This document shows, piece after piece, positions 23,615-34,155 of a stretch of 64,000 nucleotides of DNA. Source of the DNA: Hygrocybe punicea (taxonomy: Eukaryota; Basidiomycota; Agaricomycetes; Agaricales; Hygrophoraceae); contig OY744461.1 of the NCBI GenBank assembly GCA_963556145.1, forward strand, positions 7,078,891 to 7,142,890. The letters run 5' to 3'. The notes under the pieces were generated by a model. The model was not told the DNA's origin, did not search any database, and saw only the letters and a program-made list of their open reading frames with translations. The position numbers and the translations under genes are program-made. Numbering within the stretch: the first letter of the stretch is position 1; every line of letters begins with the position of its first letter.

Positions 23615-24990
23615 TTAGTCACCGAGGGTTGACCGGGAACAAATGTCTCCCCACGCCTTTTGTTCTCCTCCAGCAAACCTGACCTTTGCCTGTTCCAATC
23701 TACTCAAAACCAATTCCCTAAACCTGGGTTCTCTGCCTTGCAGCTGGTTCCACCACAAGCTACCCCACCACTCGTCCCTCAGTCCCTTGAGTCTGTGATC
23801 GTCGAAATGGATCGCTACAGGTATCTCGCCAGTCTGTGCCTGGTGAAGCAGAGGTGGGTACATGGCGTGTGGGATGACAGGATCGATGTGATGTGGTGTG
23901 TTTATGAAGTGGGCTGTAGTAGTTGCGTCGGCGAAAGACGTTGCCCAGAAGAGGCGGGACCAATAATCCAGAGATAGGCGTCGAGCGGCGAGGAAATCAT
24001 TGAAGACACCTGTAGAGTTTGAGAATGGGTACCGAAAAACAGAAAGAAGAGAAAGATCACCTTGGTCAGTAATAGCATCTTTCCTTTCATGTTGAAATGT
24101 AAACGCAAGATCCGTGTACAGGTCTCGCATGGCTGCCACCGAACCGATCACAGTGCCACTGTTCACCCATCTTGGTCTCGTGCTGGGGATTATGATTCAT
24201 TTCGTGCTCATAGTGTTCCAAACGAACGAAAGCTTACTGCGGCATTGCACTTCTTTCCGGTCCCTCATCGACCGGACCGTAGACGCCTTTGGGGAAAGGA
24301 GATTCCGGGACATCCATACACGCTGGCTATATAATGATGATTATCAAATTGTCAAGACGTCGAGATATTGACTATGGACTCACGCTGTCCAGTTCGTTAG
24401 GCCAACACGCCCTGACGGCACCAGTCACGACACCTCTGGTACCTAGTTCCTCGAAGCGACGGATGAGTATGGCAGGAGACAGCTGAAGCCAGACATCGAG
24501 GGCGTCCATCATAAATACGAGTTCAGATTCTGGGTCGTCAACGGTGGTGAGGTTTGTCAAGTATTCATACACACCTTACCCCTGGCAGTCAGCATTGTGT
24601 GTTCCACAGCCAATTGGATGAGAATAGCGTACCCAATACTTTCATCCTATGCATGAAGCTAGCATCGCCTTCCAGATTCCAATTGATAACTGTTGGCTCG
24701 TACCCATGAACGAGGGTCGAGAGGAGTGTTTTGCAGAAATATGACGACTCCTCTGCTGCACGTCTGTTGATTGGGAGAAGGACATGCAGATGTCGTGGAG
24801 GGTGCTCGAGAGGGTGTGGAGGTGGAGGGGAGGTGGAGAGGAAACGATGGGTTGAATAGAGGAAGAGGACAATAATGCAGAGCGAGAGAAGGGCGGCGGC
24901 AGGACGGCGCATGCCCACACTGGCGACTGTGAGCATATTATTGCGGTTCAGACTGGGTGCAAATCCAAATCTATGAGGTTCCCGTTCCAC
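23615..24990 (-). CDS. type II membrane protein with PLOD-type glycosyltransferase-like domain
   Basis: Exons 24633-24990, 24384-24574, 24238-24326, 24061-24170 and 23615-24009 splice in frame to 380 codons. A short cytosolic tail precedes one signal-anchor (ALLSLCIIVLFLYSTH). The lumenal domain reads like the glycosyltransferase part of the lysyl hydroxylase/procollagen galactosyltransferase group: HVLLPINRR, a VFMMDALDVWLQL strand with an Asp-x-x-Asp that could bind metal and sugar nucleotide, WVNSGTVIGSVAAMRDLY, and KDAITDQGVFNDF. Those motifs are recalled from the family, and exact donor and acceptor sugars are unknown. It probably acts in the Golgi or ER. The ATG could also be one of two downstream Met codons (24936, 24912), which would shorten the tail. 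The last exon junctions were set where the frame demanded it. Confidence 0.75.
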
Positions 24991-25025
24991 TTTTATTATT
25001 TGCGCGTAAGGTACACTTGGGCATA

Positions 25026-25613
25026 TGGCGTGACAAAAGCACTTTAATTAATTTGCGCGATCAAATTCGCGCGATCGCGTGAATTGGTTTCACAAGGTAC
25101 ACGGACTTTTTTTTTTGGCATTGCTGTTATATTTACTTGGGAGACTACTACATTAATTTATCTTCTACCTGTATACTTGGAGTGTTTTAGTCAACTATTA
25201 GCTACATTTCAGCAAGCTTTGTGGAATATGAAGCAGCCTCCATGAGGCCAGTAAATATAACAGCAATGCCAAAAAAAAAAGTCCGTGTACCTTGTGAAAC
25301 CAATTCGCGCGATCGCGCGAATTTGATCGCGCAAATTAATTAAAGTCGTTCTATACAGCGAGACGGATGAAACCGAGCGGAGTGTCAAAAACACTTGCAG
25401 TATGCTGTAGAACGTCTGGTGACATTCGGTCGAGTGGGTGTAGGTATCTGGCACGTGATAGCGACACGAGAAAAAATACCATCGAAGTACACTAGTACAC
25501 TGTCAGATATGTTCTACCCCACGTCGAGTTCACTGTTTTTGACAGTCCGATTCGGAATCCGACCAGTAAGAACGGCTGGTTCCGAGACTAATAAAAGTGC
25601 TTTTGTCATGCCA
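25026..25613. mobile_element. TA-flanked non-autonomous element with internal foldback
   Basis: The ends share an inverted repeat, TGGCGTGACAAAAGCACTTT on the left and its near-complement at 25594-25613 (one mismatch in 20), each bordered outside by TA (25024-25025 and 25614-25615). Inside, 25041-25136 and 25251-25346 form 96-bp arms that are complementary except for one base, including matching runs of ten T and ten A and a GCGCGATCGCG block. No coding frame is present. TA flanks suggest mobilisation by a Tc1/mariner-type transposase; its ends do not match the element at 657-3781. Confidence 0.75.
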
Positions 25614-26915
25614 TACAAATCCGTGTCCTAAACATAATTTCTAAAACGTTATGCCGACAAGCCGAGCCATGATCAAGGGTCCATGTGAAATTCAACCCCT
25701 CCCAAATCTCATTTCAAGTTCTCCTCTACAGTGTCGGCCGATTCATATTTATTATACTTATCTATATTATAGGCGTCTTCAGAATCTGCTGTGGGATGCT
25801 TGGTCAGGTACCCTGACAGCGGTCTGACACCCATCTGAGTCTGAATAAACAGCCAAAACTTAATCCGCCAAAGATGGCAAGAAAACACCATCCGATTGAT
25901 ACTATCCATAATGTCTCTCTGTCCATGCCTCCCAAGGGAAAGCAGAGGCAGACCCAGGTCAACACCTTCAAGGTTGCCTGGTCTGATACACATGATACTG
26001 CTCAAACTGACCAACTTATTGACTGGCTTGATGAACATCCAACAGAGCAACATATGCTCTTCTCAGATTCAACCCAAGATGCTAGAGCTGAGGGATGTTG
26101 GAAAGATGTTGGAAAGACTCCAAAATCTGCATACCATGCTATGATTGCTGCCCACATTTTTGGAAATGATCAAAATCCTGAGTACAAGAACCATTATCTG
26201 GAAAACCTAGGAAAATTTATGAAGTTGATTGCAGATCGCATTACTATGTATGTTTTATTCTTCTCATGATTCTTTGTCTTGCACTAATGTGATAATTAAG
26301 CCTAAAGAAGAAATATTGTGAAAAATGTGTGCAACTGGGCCTTAGTGGCTCTGGCTTGACATGGGAGCAGCTAACAACCACACCTGAGCACCAGAACCTC
26401 ACCAGTGTGTATTCAGGAGCAGCAGTAGAATTGAATCAAGTTTATTTCTCAGCAAAAGTTCATTCTGACTTTCCATATTTTTCTTGACTCCATGGCTATT
26501 GGAGATCAATCCCCAGTTTCAACCCACATGTTGTCTCTTCACACATGGGTCAAGATCTTCAAACTGAGGTGCAAGACTTCCTTTTTCCAAATATTGGAAG
26601 GCATGGTGATGTTGCCTTACATGAGACTGAACACGAGGGTCAGGAGGATGAGAATGACATGCTAGGGCCACCCAATCCACACTCAATACCACCAGCTTCC
26701 AAGTTCAATTTACAAGGATATACATCATCTCAGCCTCAGACAAATCAACTACCTCCTCCTGTGTTGCCCATCCAACTGTCTGGACCATTGGGATGGTCCC
26801 ATCCCTTGTCCCAGTGTTCATCGCCAGGCCAAACTCCTGCACTGCCCTCATCATTTGTTGATTTGTCAGGACCACTTGGATCCTCCCACAACTCATCCCA
26901 GCATTCGTCACCAGG

Positions 26916-27400
26916 TGTTAGAGTCATGCAGACAACTCCAGATGGAGCGGAGTTCATCAGAGGATTGGAGGTGCAAACTCTTGAAGTAGGTTGACTACTT
27001 CCTTAAGCCATACTGAGTAAGCACGAAGCGGAGCAGAGTTCATCTGGAGGTCCAGACTAAAGATGGAGATAGTGAGCTTAAGGCAAAGCCTTAAGTTTGA
27101 GAGTGAAGAAGACAGAGGGTACTCTAGTTGATTTTCAGAACAAAGATACAGGACATAGTAGTTCTAGTATATACTAGTAAACTAATTGTTATGTCCTTGG
27201 TGATGAAAAGATAATAGGAACTCCAGCAGGAGTACCAGAGTTTGGAGAAAGATAAAAGGGACAAAAGGTTGCTACATACAGTGACAAGTAAACAAAATGG
27301 AGGAGACAGATAGGAGTGCAAAAGAAGATAAGATAGGAATGAAATGGAAAAGTCTGGAGTGGAGATGGCCAGAGTTCATCGGAGTTGCATGAATATGACA
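26916..27400 (+). repeat. 5' LTR of non-autonomous element
   Basis: 485 bp, begins TGTTAG and ends ATGACA; paired with 29406-29895. Confidence 0.88.
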
Positions 27401-29405
27401 GTATCTCCCCCTTAGCGTCGAACCCATGAGACGCTTTAGGAACAAAGGGAGATTCAGACCGGAGTCAGAAATGGGGTTCCAGTGAGCAACTCCTAGATGC
27501 AGGAACATCTCCACAAAAATACGCCATCCTCCCAAGACATTGCTGACCACATCAAGGAAATGGAATGTGAGTATGCCCAGTCAAGGGCAAGGCAAGTGGA
27601 GGAGGCACGGAGGAAGGAAGGAGGAAGGGCGGAGAAGGAAGGAGGAGAAGGAAGGAAGGAACTGGAACCGGAATGGAGAAGGGTGGAAAAAGCTGGAAGA
27701 AAGCAGAACAGGGATGGAGGAAGTAAAAGGAAGGATGGAGGAAGACAGAAAGAAAGAAAGTGGAAGAGGAATGGAGAAGGGTGGAAGAAAAAGCAAGGAA
27801 GAAGTGGAAGCAAGGAAAAGGAGGAAGGAAGAAGAGAAGTCCGGATTGAAGTATCGCGGAGCGGAGCCCATGGAGAAGTCCACTGGTAAGCTGCTCACCA
27901 AGTGGAGCAGCTCTGACATAATTTCACCAGGAGATGAAGGATGTATGAACTCCGGGAACTAACCTGGGTATCCGAGGACTTCGAGCTGGAGGAGGAGGAG
28001 ATGGAATGGGAGGAAGGAGAAAATATGTGAGAGGGGGAAGAACACACAGGTCCACGGACCCAGTTTCAATTGCTAAGCAGGAGGAAAGTCCGGGAACATC
28101 CCAGAGACATAAAATTGTCAATTGACCAGCAAGGATTTGGGTCGGAGGCAAGACAGGAATTATGTCTGGAAGTGATGGAATCATCCAGGAGCCCGGAGAT
28201 TATGTTGGAATGGATCTAAGGTAAATCTGGGACTGTGGACAACTTTTTCGAAGGAATTAGTTCTGAGAGATGAAGCCAATTGTTCCGGCCTGGAAACAGG
28301 GTGGAAACCATAAGGATTGGCTGTGGCATAGTTGCCATCTCCCCTTTGGTGTAGATGTCCCAGTGTCAAGCAAGAGATTGGGCATAGCTCCAAGCTTACC
28401 CAGAAAAAAATTGGAGAACAAAATTAAAACAGGAAAGGAACTCTGGCAAGTGAGCGTGACAGCCAGTAGGCAGTCAGATGGTGGAAAAGTAAACCAGAGA
28501 TGCTGGAGATGCTGGAGGTTTTGCAGAGGGTCCTGGAAGGGGAATGGAGTAAGGACTTTCGTCCTTGAACAGATCTCCAAAAAACTGGAGAGGAGTGGAG
28601 ACCAGACTGAAGGGACAGAGTTGTGCTCAAAAGCACCAGAATTGTGCCAGATGGCGCCGGAGTTGGTACGGAGTACCAGAGTTGCAACAGGAGACGGGCG
28701 TATATGGAAGAATGGAAGATGGTGCAAATCTGACCTACACTAAATGGAGTGTCATAATGGTGAGACAATTGCTGTATCCAGATCTGCAGAAATGGAATGA
28801 ATCCAACAGAATTTCCCAACAGTAAGGTGGATGAATGTGGCAGCCACTTCACAATGGCTTCATAGCAAATGATGTTTTTTTTCGTGAGGGTTGTAAGAGA
28901 GACAGAAGAGTGGAAAATGGGTCTGGAGGTGAGGAGGCAACTCCTGAGTCCACCAGAAATGAAATGATCGGAGAATAAGGAGATACTCCAGACCAATGGT
29001 GTCGTGAAGGATCATAGCAGGGATTGTAAGTGGCAAGACTACCAGAAGGAGGGAGATGAGGAGAAGGGTCGGAAATGGGGAATGGAGTAATAGGAGCATT
29101 GGAGGAATCTCTGAAGGACAAAACAAATGTGGAGGACTTAATTAAGGAGTCAGAATAAAGAGATTTCGGAGTAAAAAGGAAAGGTAACAAATAGTGAATA
29201 GAAAATGAAAGGATGAAGTCATGAAGTGTTTCATGAGGTAATGAATGGAAGGAAAACTGTGATGGACAAACAGAGATCCAGTGGAAGGGTGCGGAGTTGC
29301 TACAAGCTAAAAGCACAAGGCTTATAGTCTTTGGTCATCCATAAATGAAACATGGATTAGTAGCACTGATCAAGAAGTACGACTCAAGGGCTGTTCTGAA
29401 AATAC

Positions 29406-29895
29406 TGTTAGAGTCATGCAGACAACTCCAGATGGAGCAGAGTTTGTCAGAGGATCAGAGGTGCAAACTCTTGAAGTAGGTTAACTACTTCCTTAAGTCA
29501 TACTGAGTAGGCACGAAGTGGAGTGGAGTTCGTCCAGAGGTCCAGACTAAAGATGGAGATAGTGAGCTTAAGGCAAAGCCTTAAGTTTGAGAGTGAAGAA
29601 GACAGAGGGTACTCTAGTTGATTTTCAGAACAAAGATACAGGACATAGTAGTTCTAGTATATACTAGTAAACTAATTGTTATGTCCTTGGTGATGAAAAG
29701 ATAATAGAAACTCTGGCAGGAGTACCAGAGTTTGGAGAAAGATAAAAGGGACAAAAGGTTGCTACATACAGTGACAAGTAAACAAAAGGGAGGAGACAGA
29801 TAGGAGTACAAAAGAAGATAAGATAGGAATGAAATGAAATGGAAAAGTCCAGAGTGGAGATGGCCAGAGTTCATCGGAGTTGCATGAATATGACA
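29406..29895 (+). repeat. 3' LTR of non-autonomous element
   Basis: 490 bp, same ends as 26916-27400; followed directly by the CCAGG target duplication. Confidence 0.88.
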
Positions 29896-30558
29896 CCAGG
29901 CCAGACTGATTCTCATCACCCTACACCATCACCACGTTATTCACCTTACCATGTGCCATCATCCTCTGGCCCTTCATCCTACTTGCTGGAGAGTCTAGTG
30001 CTGCCAAAGTTCGGTTCAGAACCAAACCGAACCTGGTTCGAACTCCGAACCGAACCGGAAGTTCGGTTCAGTCCAGCACCTTGGGCTGAACTGAACCCCG
30101 GGTCCGGTTCGGGGTTCAGGCAACCCCCGGGTTGTCTAAACGGTTCACAAGCAGTTCAGAACTGCTGAACCGATGTCCGCAGGTATGTGTTTTTCCCTCC
30201 AAACGAAAGTTGTGCTCACATGCCGATTTGGCAAATTTCCGTTTTAGGCACTGAACTTTATTCTCAGCCACCGACAACCACCATGAAAAGCCTTGAATGC
30301 AACCGTTCGAGGCAAATAGGTAAGTTTGTACTTTTATAATCATATCTTTTCGAGTCGCTAATCCATTTGTAGGTACTTCTACAAGCCACCGCAAAGTCAG
30401 CAGCTACCACAATGATGATGATGACGACGACGCGCAATGCAAGCACCAGCAACATCGGAGGTGACAGCAGCGGCGGCACCACCACCAACACCACCACCAC
30501 CACCATATCGGCATGTCGCCATCAACGAACCACCCCCAAACGAGAGAAAGAGAGCGGC

Positions 30559-31353
30559 GGTGTAGAGGGTCCTCGACCCTCTGAGGCCGTAACATCGATA
30601 TCTAGCGAATCCGCTCGAACCCGACGTCTCTAGCAATCTACGTTCGAACCCGACGCAACCTGATGCAACCCGATGCATACCGACTAGCACGGCCGCTCAC
30701 GTACCTGGTTGGTCTATCTCCTAAACTCGCGGAACTTCAAATATCAAAGATAGATCTCATCGGACTGGGATCCCGACATCGGACTTGCCTTATTCACGCC
30801 TAGCGTCTCCCTTATGGGGATATAGTAAAGTATTTTGCATCTTTTACGGTTTTTATATCTTCCACCCATTTTCCCTGTCATCGTCGCCTCGCAACGCTCT
30901 TCCTACTTCCCCATTTTTATTCTCCTTTGTTTCCTCTCATCGGCCGAGGACTCTCGTCCGAATCTAGGTACAGAACTTTGTAGTATAAAAACGGTGCCCA
31001 AGCGCCGTCTCTAAATAAGAAACCAGTTCCCCCATTTCCTCTCTCTGAGAATTAGTCTCTCAGTAAAATCCATCGCACACATTGCTCGTCGGATTCCTTG
31101 ACGCCCTCCCCGTCGTTCTACCGCCTTTATCTCTACGTCCCTCGTCACCCGTCACCCGACCCGCCGTACCTGACATCGTCGGCTTCGTCGGCTTCGATCG
31201 GTCTCGATAGATTTCAGTAGTTTACTTGGCGGCTTCATACCTTTTATATCCTATTATCTTACTGAAGCTTGTTAGACTATTCCTAGTCACTTCTACGCTG
31301 ACCCCACAGGCTTAGGATTATTATTCCGCAGCCACCCCGACCTCGCCTTTACA
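30559..31353 (+). repeat. 5' LTR of gypsy element
   Basis: 795 bp, TGTAGAGGGTCC...CCTTTACA. A TATAAAA at 30984-30990 is the likely promoter for the genomic transcript. Confidence 0.94.
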
Positions 31354-31355
31354 TC

Positions 31356-31373
31356 TGGAGCCCACCGCGAGGA
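31356..31373 (+). other. primer-binding site of gypsy element
   Basis: TGGAGCCCACCGCGAGGA begins two bases after the 5' LTR and starts with TGG, the complement of a tRNA CCA end. The priming tRNA was not identified. Confidence 0.7.
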
Positions 31374-31785
31374 ATAGTCTAGCACCACCATAGCTTCCTC
31401 TTCCCGTATCCCTCCCTCTGACCGTCATCTTCGAGATCTTCCTCGAAGAACTCTTCAACAAGAACTCTCTTTAGCCGCCTTCGACCCGACAATCGACGAC
31501 GACTTCTTCCAGCTAGTACCCGACCACCTCGCTCGACATAACAATCTCCCGCTCGTCTCAGGGTCAAACACCCCCCTATATCTTTCATCCGACAGTCTCG
31601 AATCGGTCGATATACCGATAATTACCATTACACCCAACTCATCCGATCTCAGTTCGACACCCGCATCGCCTACGTCCCCGACTTCGACCTCGCTAGAACC
31701 CCCGTCCACGTCTTCGCTCTCGACATCGAAAACTCTGTCATCGTCATCGTCTCCGTCTTCGCTCTCGACATCGAAAACTCCGTCA

Positions 31786-34155
31786 TTGTCATTGTCCCCG
31801 TCTTCATCTTCGTCCACACCGTCATCGCCCACGTTACCCGACCCACTCATCGTACACCCGACAACCGCTTCATCGACATCTCAGCTCCTTCCACTCACAA
31901 TGACTTCGACCTCTGGATCCTCGACCGCTCCCCACGTTACCGCTCCCCATGTTACTCCACGACAAATGCCCGCTCGCCGTCACTCCACGGCCCCGACCTT
32001 CGACGGGAACCCGCTCAATTTAAACCGCTTCTTCGAAGAAGTCGAGATACTTGCTGCCGATGCCGCTCTCGACGACGCAGGACGCATTAAGCATAGTCTG
32101 CGCTACGCGTCGCTTAGCGACTACGAGCTTTGGGCAAGTTTACCTAGTCCGACCGGCGTCGATTATGCCGCATTCAAAAGGAGCGTACTCGTGCTATACC
32201 TGGGCACGGAAGACGATCACCGGTACACTATGGCGGATCTCGACCGTCTTACGCACACCCAAACCGCTTACGGTATCCGTACCCGCGCCGAACTTGGCAA
32301 ATATTACCGCGAATTCATCCGGATCTCAGGGTTTCTTCTAGACAAGGGTCGGATCTCTCCCCGAGAACGCAACATCGCGTACGAGAACGGCTTCCATGTC
32401 GAGCTTAAAAAGGACATCAAAACCCATCTGCAGTACCAAAAGCCGAACCATTTCCATAGCGACCCTTACGACTTCCAGGACTTCCACAATTGCGCCCACT
32501 TCCTGCTGGCCGGAACCGCGGCCGAACCGTCCACCGTCTCTCGTCTATCGTCAACGTTGCCTGCCGCCATCCGGTACTCGACTCCAATAGAACCCGCCAC
32601 CCGCTACCCGCCACCCGCTCGCTATGACCCGGTCATTCCTAAAGCGGAACCGGTCGAACCCAACGTATCTGACCTATTTCGTCTCGTTTCGCAACAACTC
32701 GCCGTCCTCACACAAGCCCTCACCGAACGCAACAACCCCCCAAAGCCGTGTGCAAATAGGGCCGAGCCGACCACCGCGGGACAGGGTTTCACCAATTTCA
32801 ACTGCCTCTTTTGTGACGACCCATTCCATCGTATACGCGATTGTCCTATTTGCGAGCAGTACACTCGAGACGGGATATGCCGCAAGAACGAGCACGGCCG
32901 CATCGTGTTGCCTAACGGAATGTATCTTCCAAAGGCTATCGTCGGCAAAAATATGAGGGAATGCTTCGACGCATAGCACGCACAGAACCCCGGTAACCGC
33001 GCTCCCCCTGCCCGCAACCCCACAGAACCGTTCCAACGCGACCCGCCGCCTCATGTCAAAGCTAACTTCGTCTCCGCCGTCGAAGTACCCACCTACGAAC
33101 CAGAGGCCACTACCGAGTACGCCGACATCTTTCAGTCCACGACGTCCGACATCGACAACGACAACGAACAGATTAAGGTTCTGGAAGCCGAAGTGCAGCG
33201 GCTTCGTAAACGGGTTAGATTCGACGGTGTAGAGATCCCATCGAAGGCGAAAGGCAAGTCTAGAGAAACGTTTCCCAATCTGCCCGCCACTTCCACGTCT
33301 GTCCCCGCCGCGAAACCCGCCGAGAAAACGGCCAGACCTATCAACGAGCAGCTGATCACCATAGTCCCCCCTTCGAACACGCGGCCGACCGAGCCGACCG
33401 CCCTTGTACCGCGCACTCCCCAGAACCTTCCCGCATCGCACCCCCAATACCGCTACCAAGCCCCCATCGAAGATCCCGGTATCGCCAAATCCGTCATCGA
33501 CCGTGCGCTCGATTCTCAAGTCTGCATTTCGCAGCGAGAACTTTTAGCCATGTCGTCCGATGCCCGCCGTCACATGAAGGACCTCACTACGTCGAAAAAG
33601 GTCACCGCCGAGAGTAACAACGTCGAGGTCTTCCATTTTCACGCACCCGAAATCCCCACTCGCGCTTGTCAACACTGTCAGGAAAACGTCCCGCTCGTCG
33701 TCGGCCGCGACTCAGTCCCTCTCCGTGCGGTCTACCCGCTCATCAATGGAAAATTCGTATTCGAGTGCATCCTCGACAACGGTTCCATGATCATCGGCAT
33801 GCGACGCGATATTTGGGAGAAACTTGGTTACGGCCTCCAAAATATGAAGATGCGGATGCAGTCGGCAAATAAAAGCGACAACGACACCCTCGGCCGAATC
33901 GCCAACCTAAAATTCACTTTTGGCGACGTTGATCTTTTCCTCCAAGTCCAAGTCGTCGACGACGCCCCCTACGAAATCCTCATCGGCCGCCCGTTCTTCA
34001 CGCTTTCCGAGGCCCTTACGAAGGATTATAAAAATGGAGAACAACAAGTCACGATCACGGATCCAAACACCAGCGCCGTCGTCACCTTGCCCACCATCGA
34101 GCACAACCAAAAGAACCGACGAGAGCGGTCCGACACCAGAAAGCCGGATTTTTAG
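31786..34155 (+). pseudogene. gypsy gag and protease frame, one in-frame stop
   Basis: Structural Gag protein followed by an aspartic protease-like domain in the same frame. Gag (31786-32976) has a Ser/Thr-rich start, a capsid-like helical core (FDGNPLNLNRFFEEVEILA onwards) and a zinc knuckle with exact CX2CX4HX4C spacing (CLFCDDPFHRIRDC). TAG at 32974-32976 (ECFDA*HAQNP) interrupts it, but the frame continues open to 34155. The second half has a coiled stretch (VLEAEVQRLRKRVRF) and a retropepsin-like segment with the motif ILDNGSMIIGM, where family members have Asp-Ser/Thr-Gly, so this protease has an altered active-site triplet, and later YEILIGRPFF. The TAG looks like a Trp-to-stop change. 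Pol follows in the -1 frame after a T5 run at the terminal stop. Confidence 0.85.

Larger units (their letters stand above)
26916..29895 (+). mobile_element. non-autonomous LTR retrotransposon
   Basis: Direct repeats 26916-27400 and 29406-29895 (TGTTAGAGTC...AATATGACA) bound 2.0 kb of internal sequence; the element is flanked by the 5-bp duplication CCAGG (26911-26915 and 29896-29900). The internal part has no gag or pol that I can recognise; it contains a long purine-rich run (about 27590-27845). Right after the 5' LTR lies TATCTCCCCCTTAGC followed by a short hairpin (AGCGTC...GACGCT). The LTRs differ by several substitutions and short indels, so the insertion is not fresh. It sits in the Ser/Pro-rich tail of the accessory gene. 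Confidence 0.88.

Noticed and set aside
27497..27962. Glu/Lys/Gly/Arg-rich frames of 130-140 codons in the non-autonomous LTR element
   Set aside because: They come from a purine-rich run that is open in several frames; no domain.
32674..33519. 281-codon minus-strand frame opposite gag
   Set aside because: Mirror of the GC-rich gag coding strand; no spliced continuation, unlike the true antisense gene at 38015-39411.
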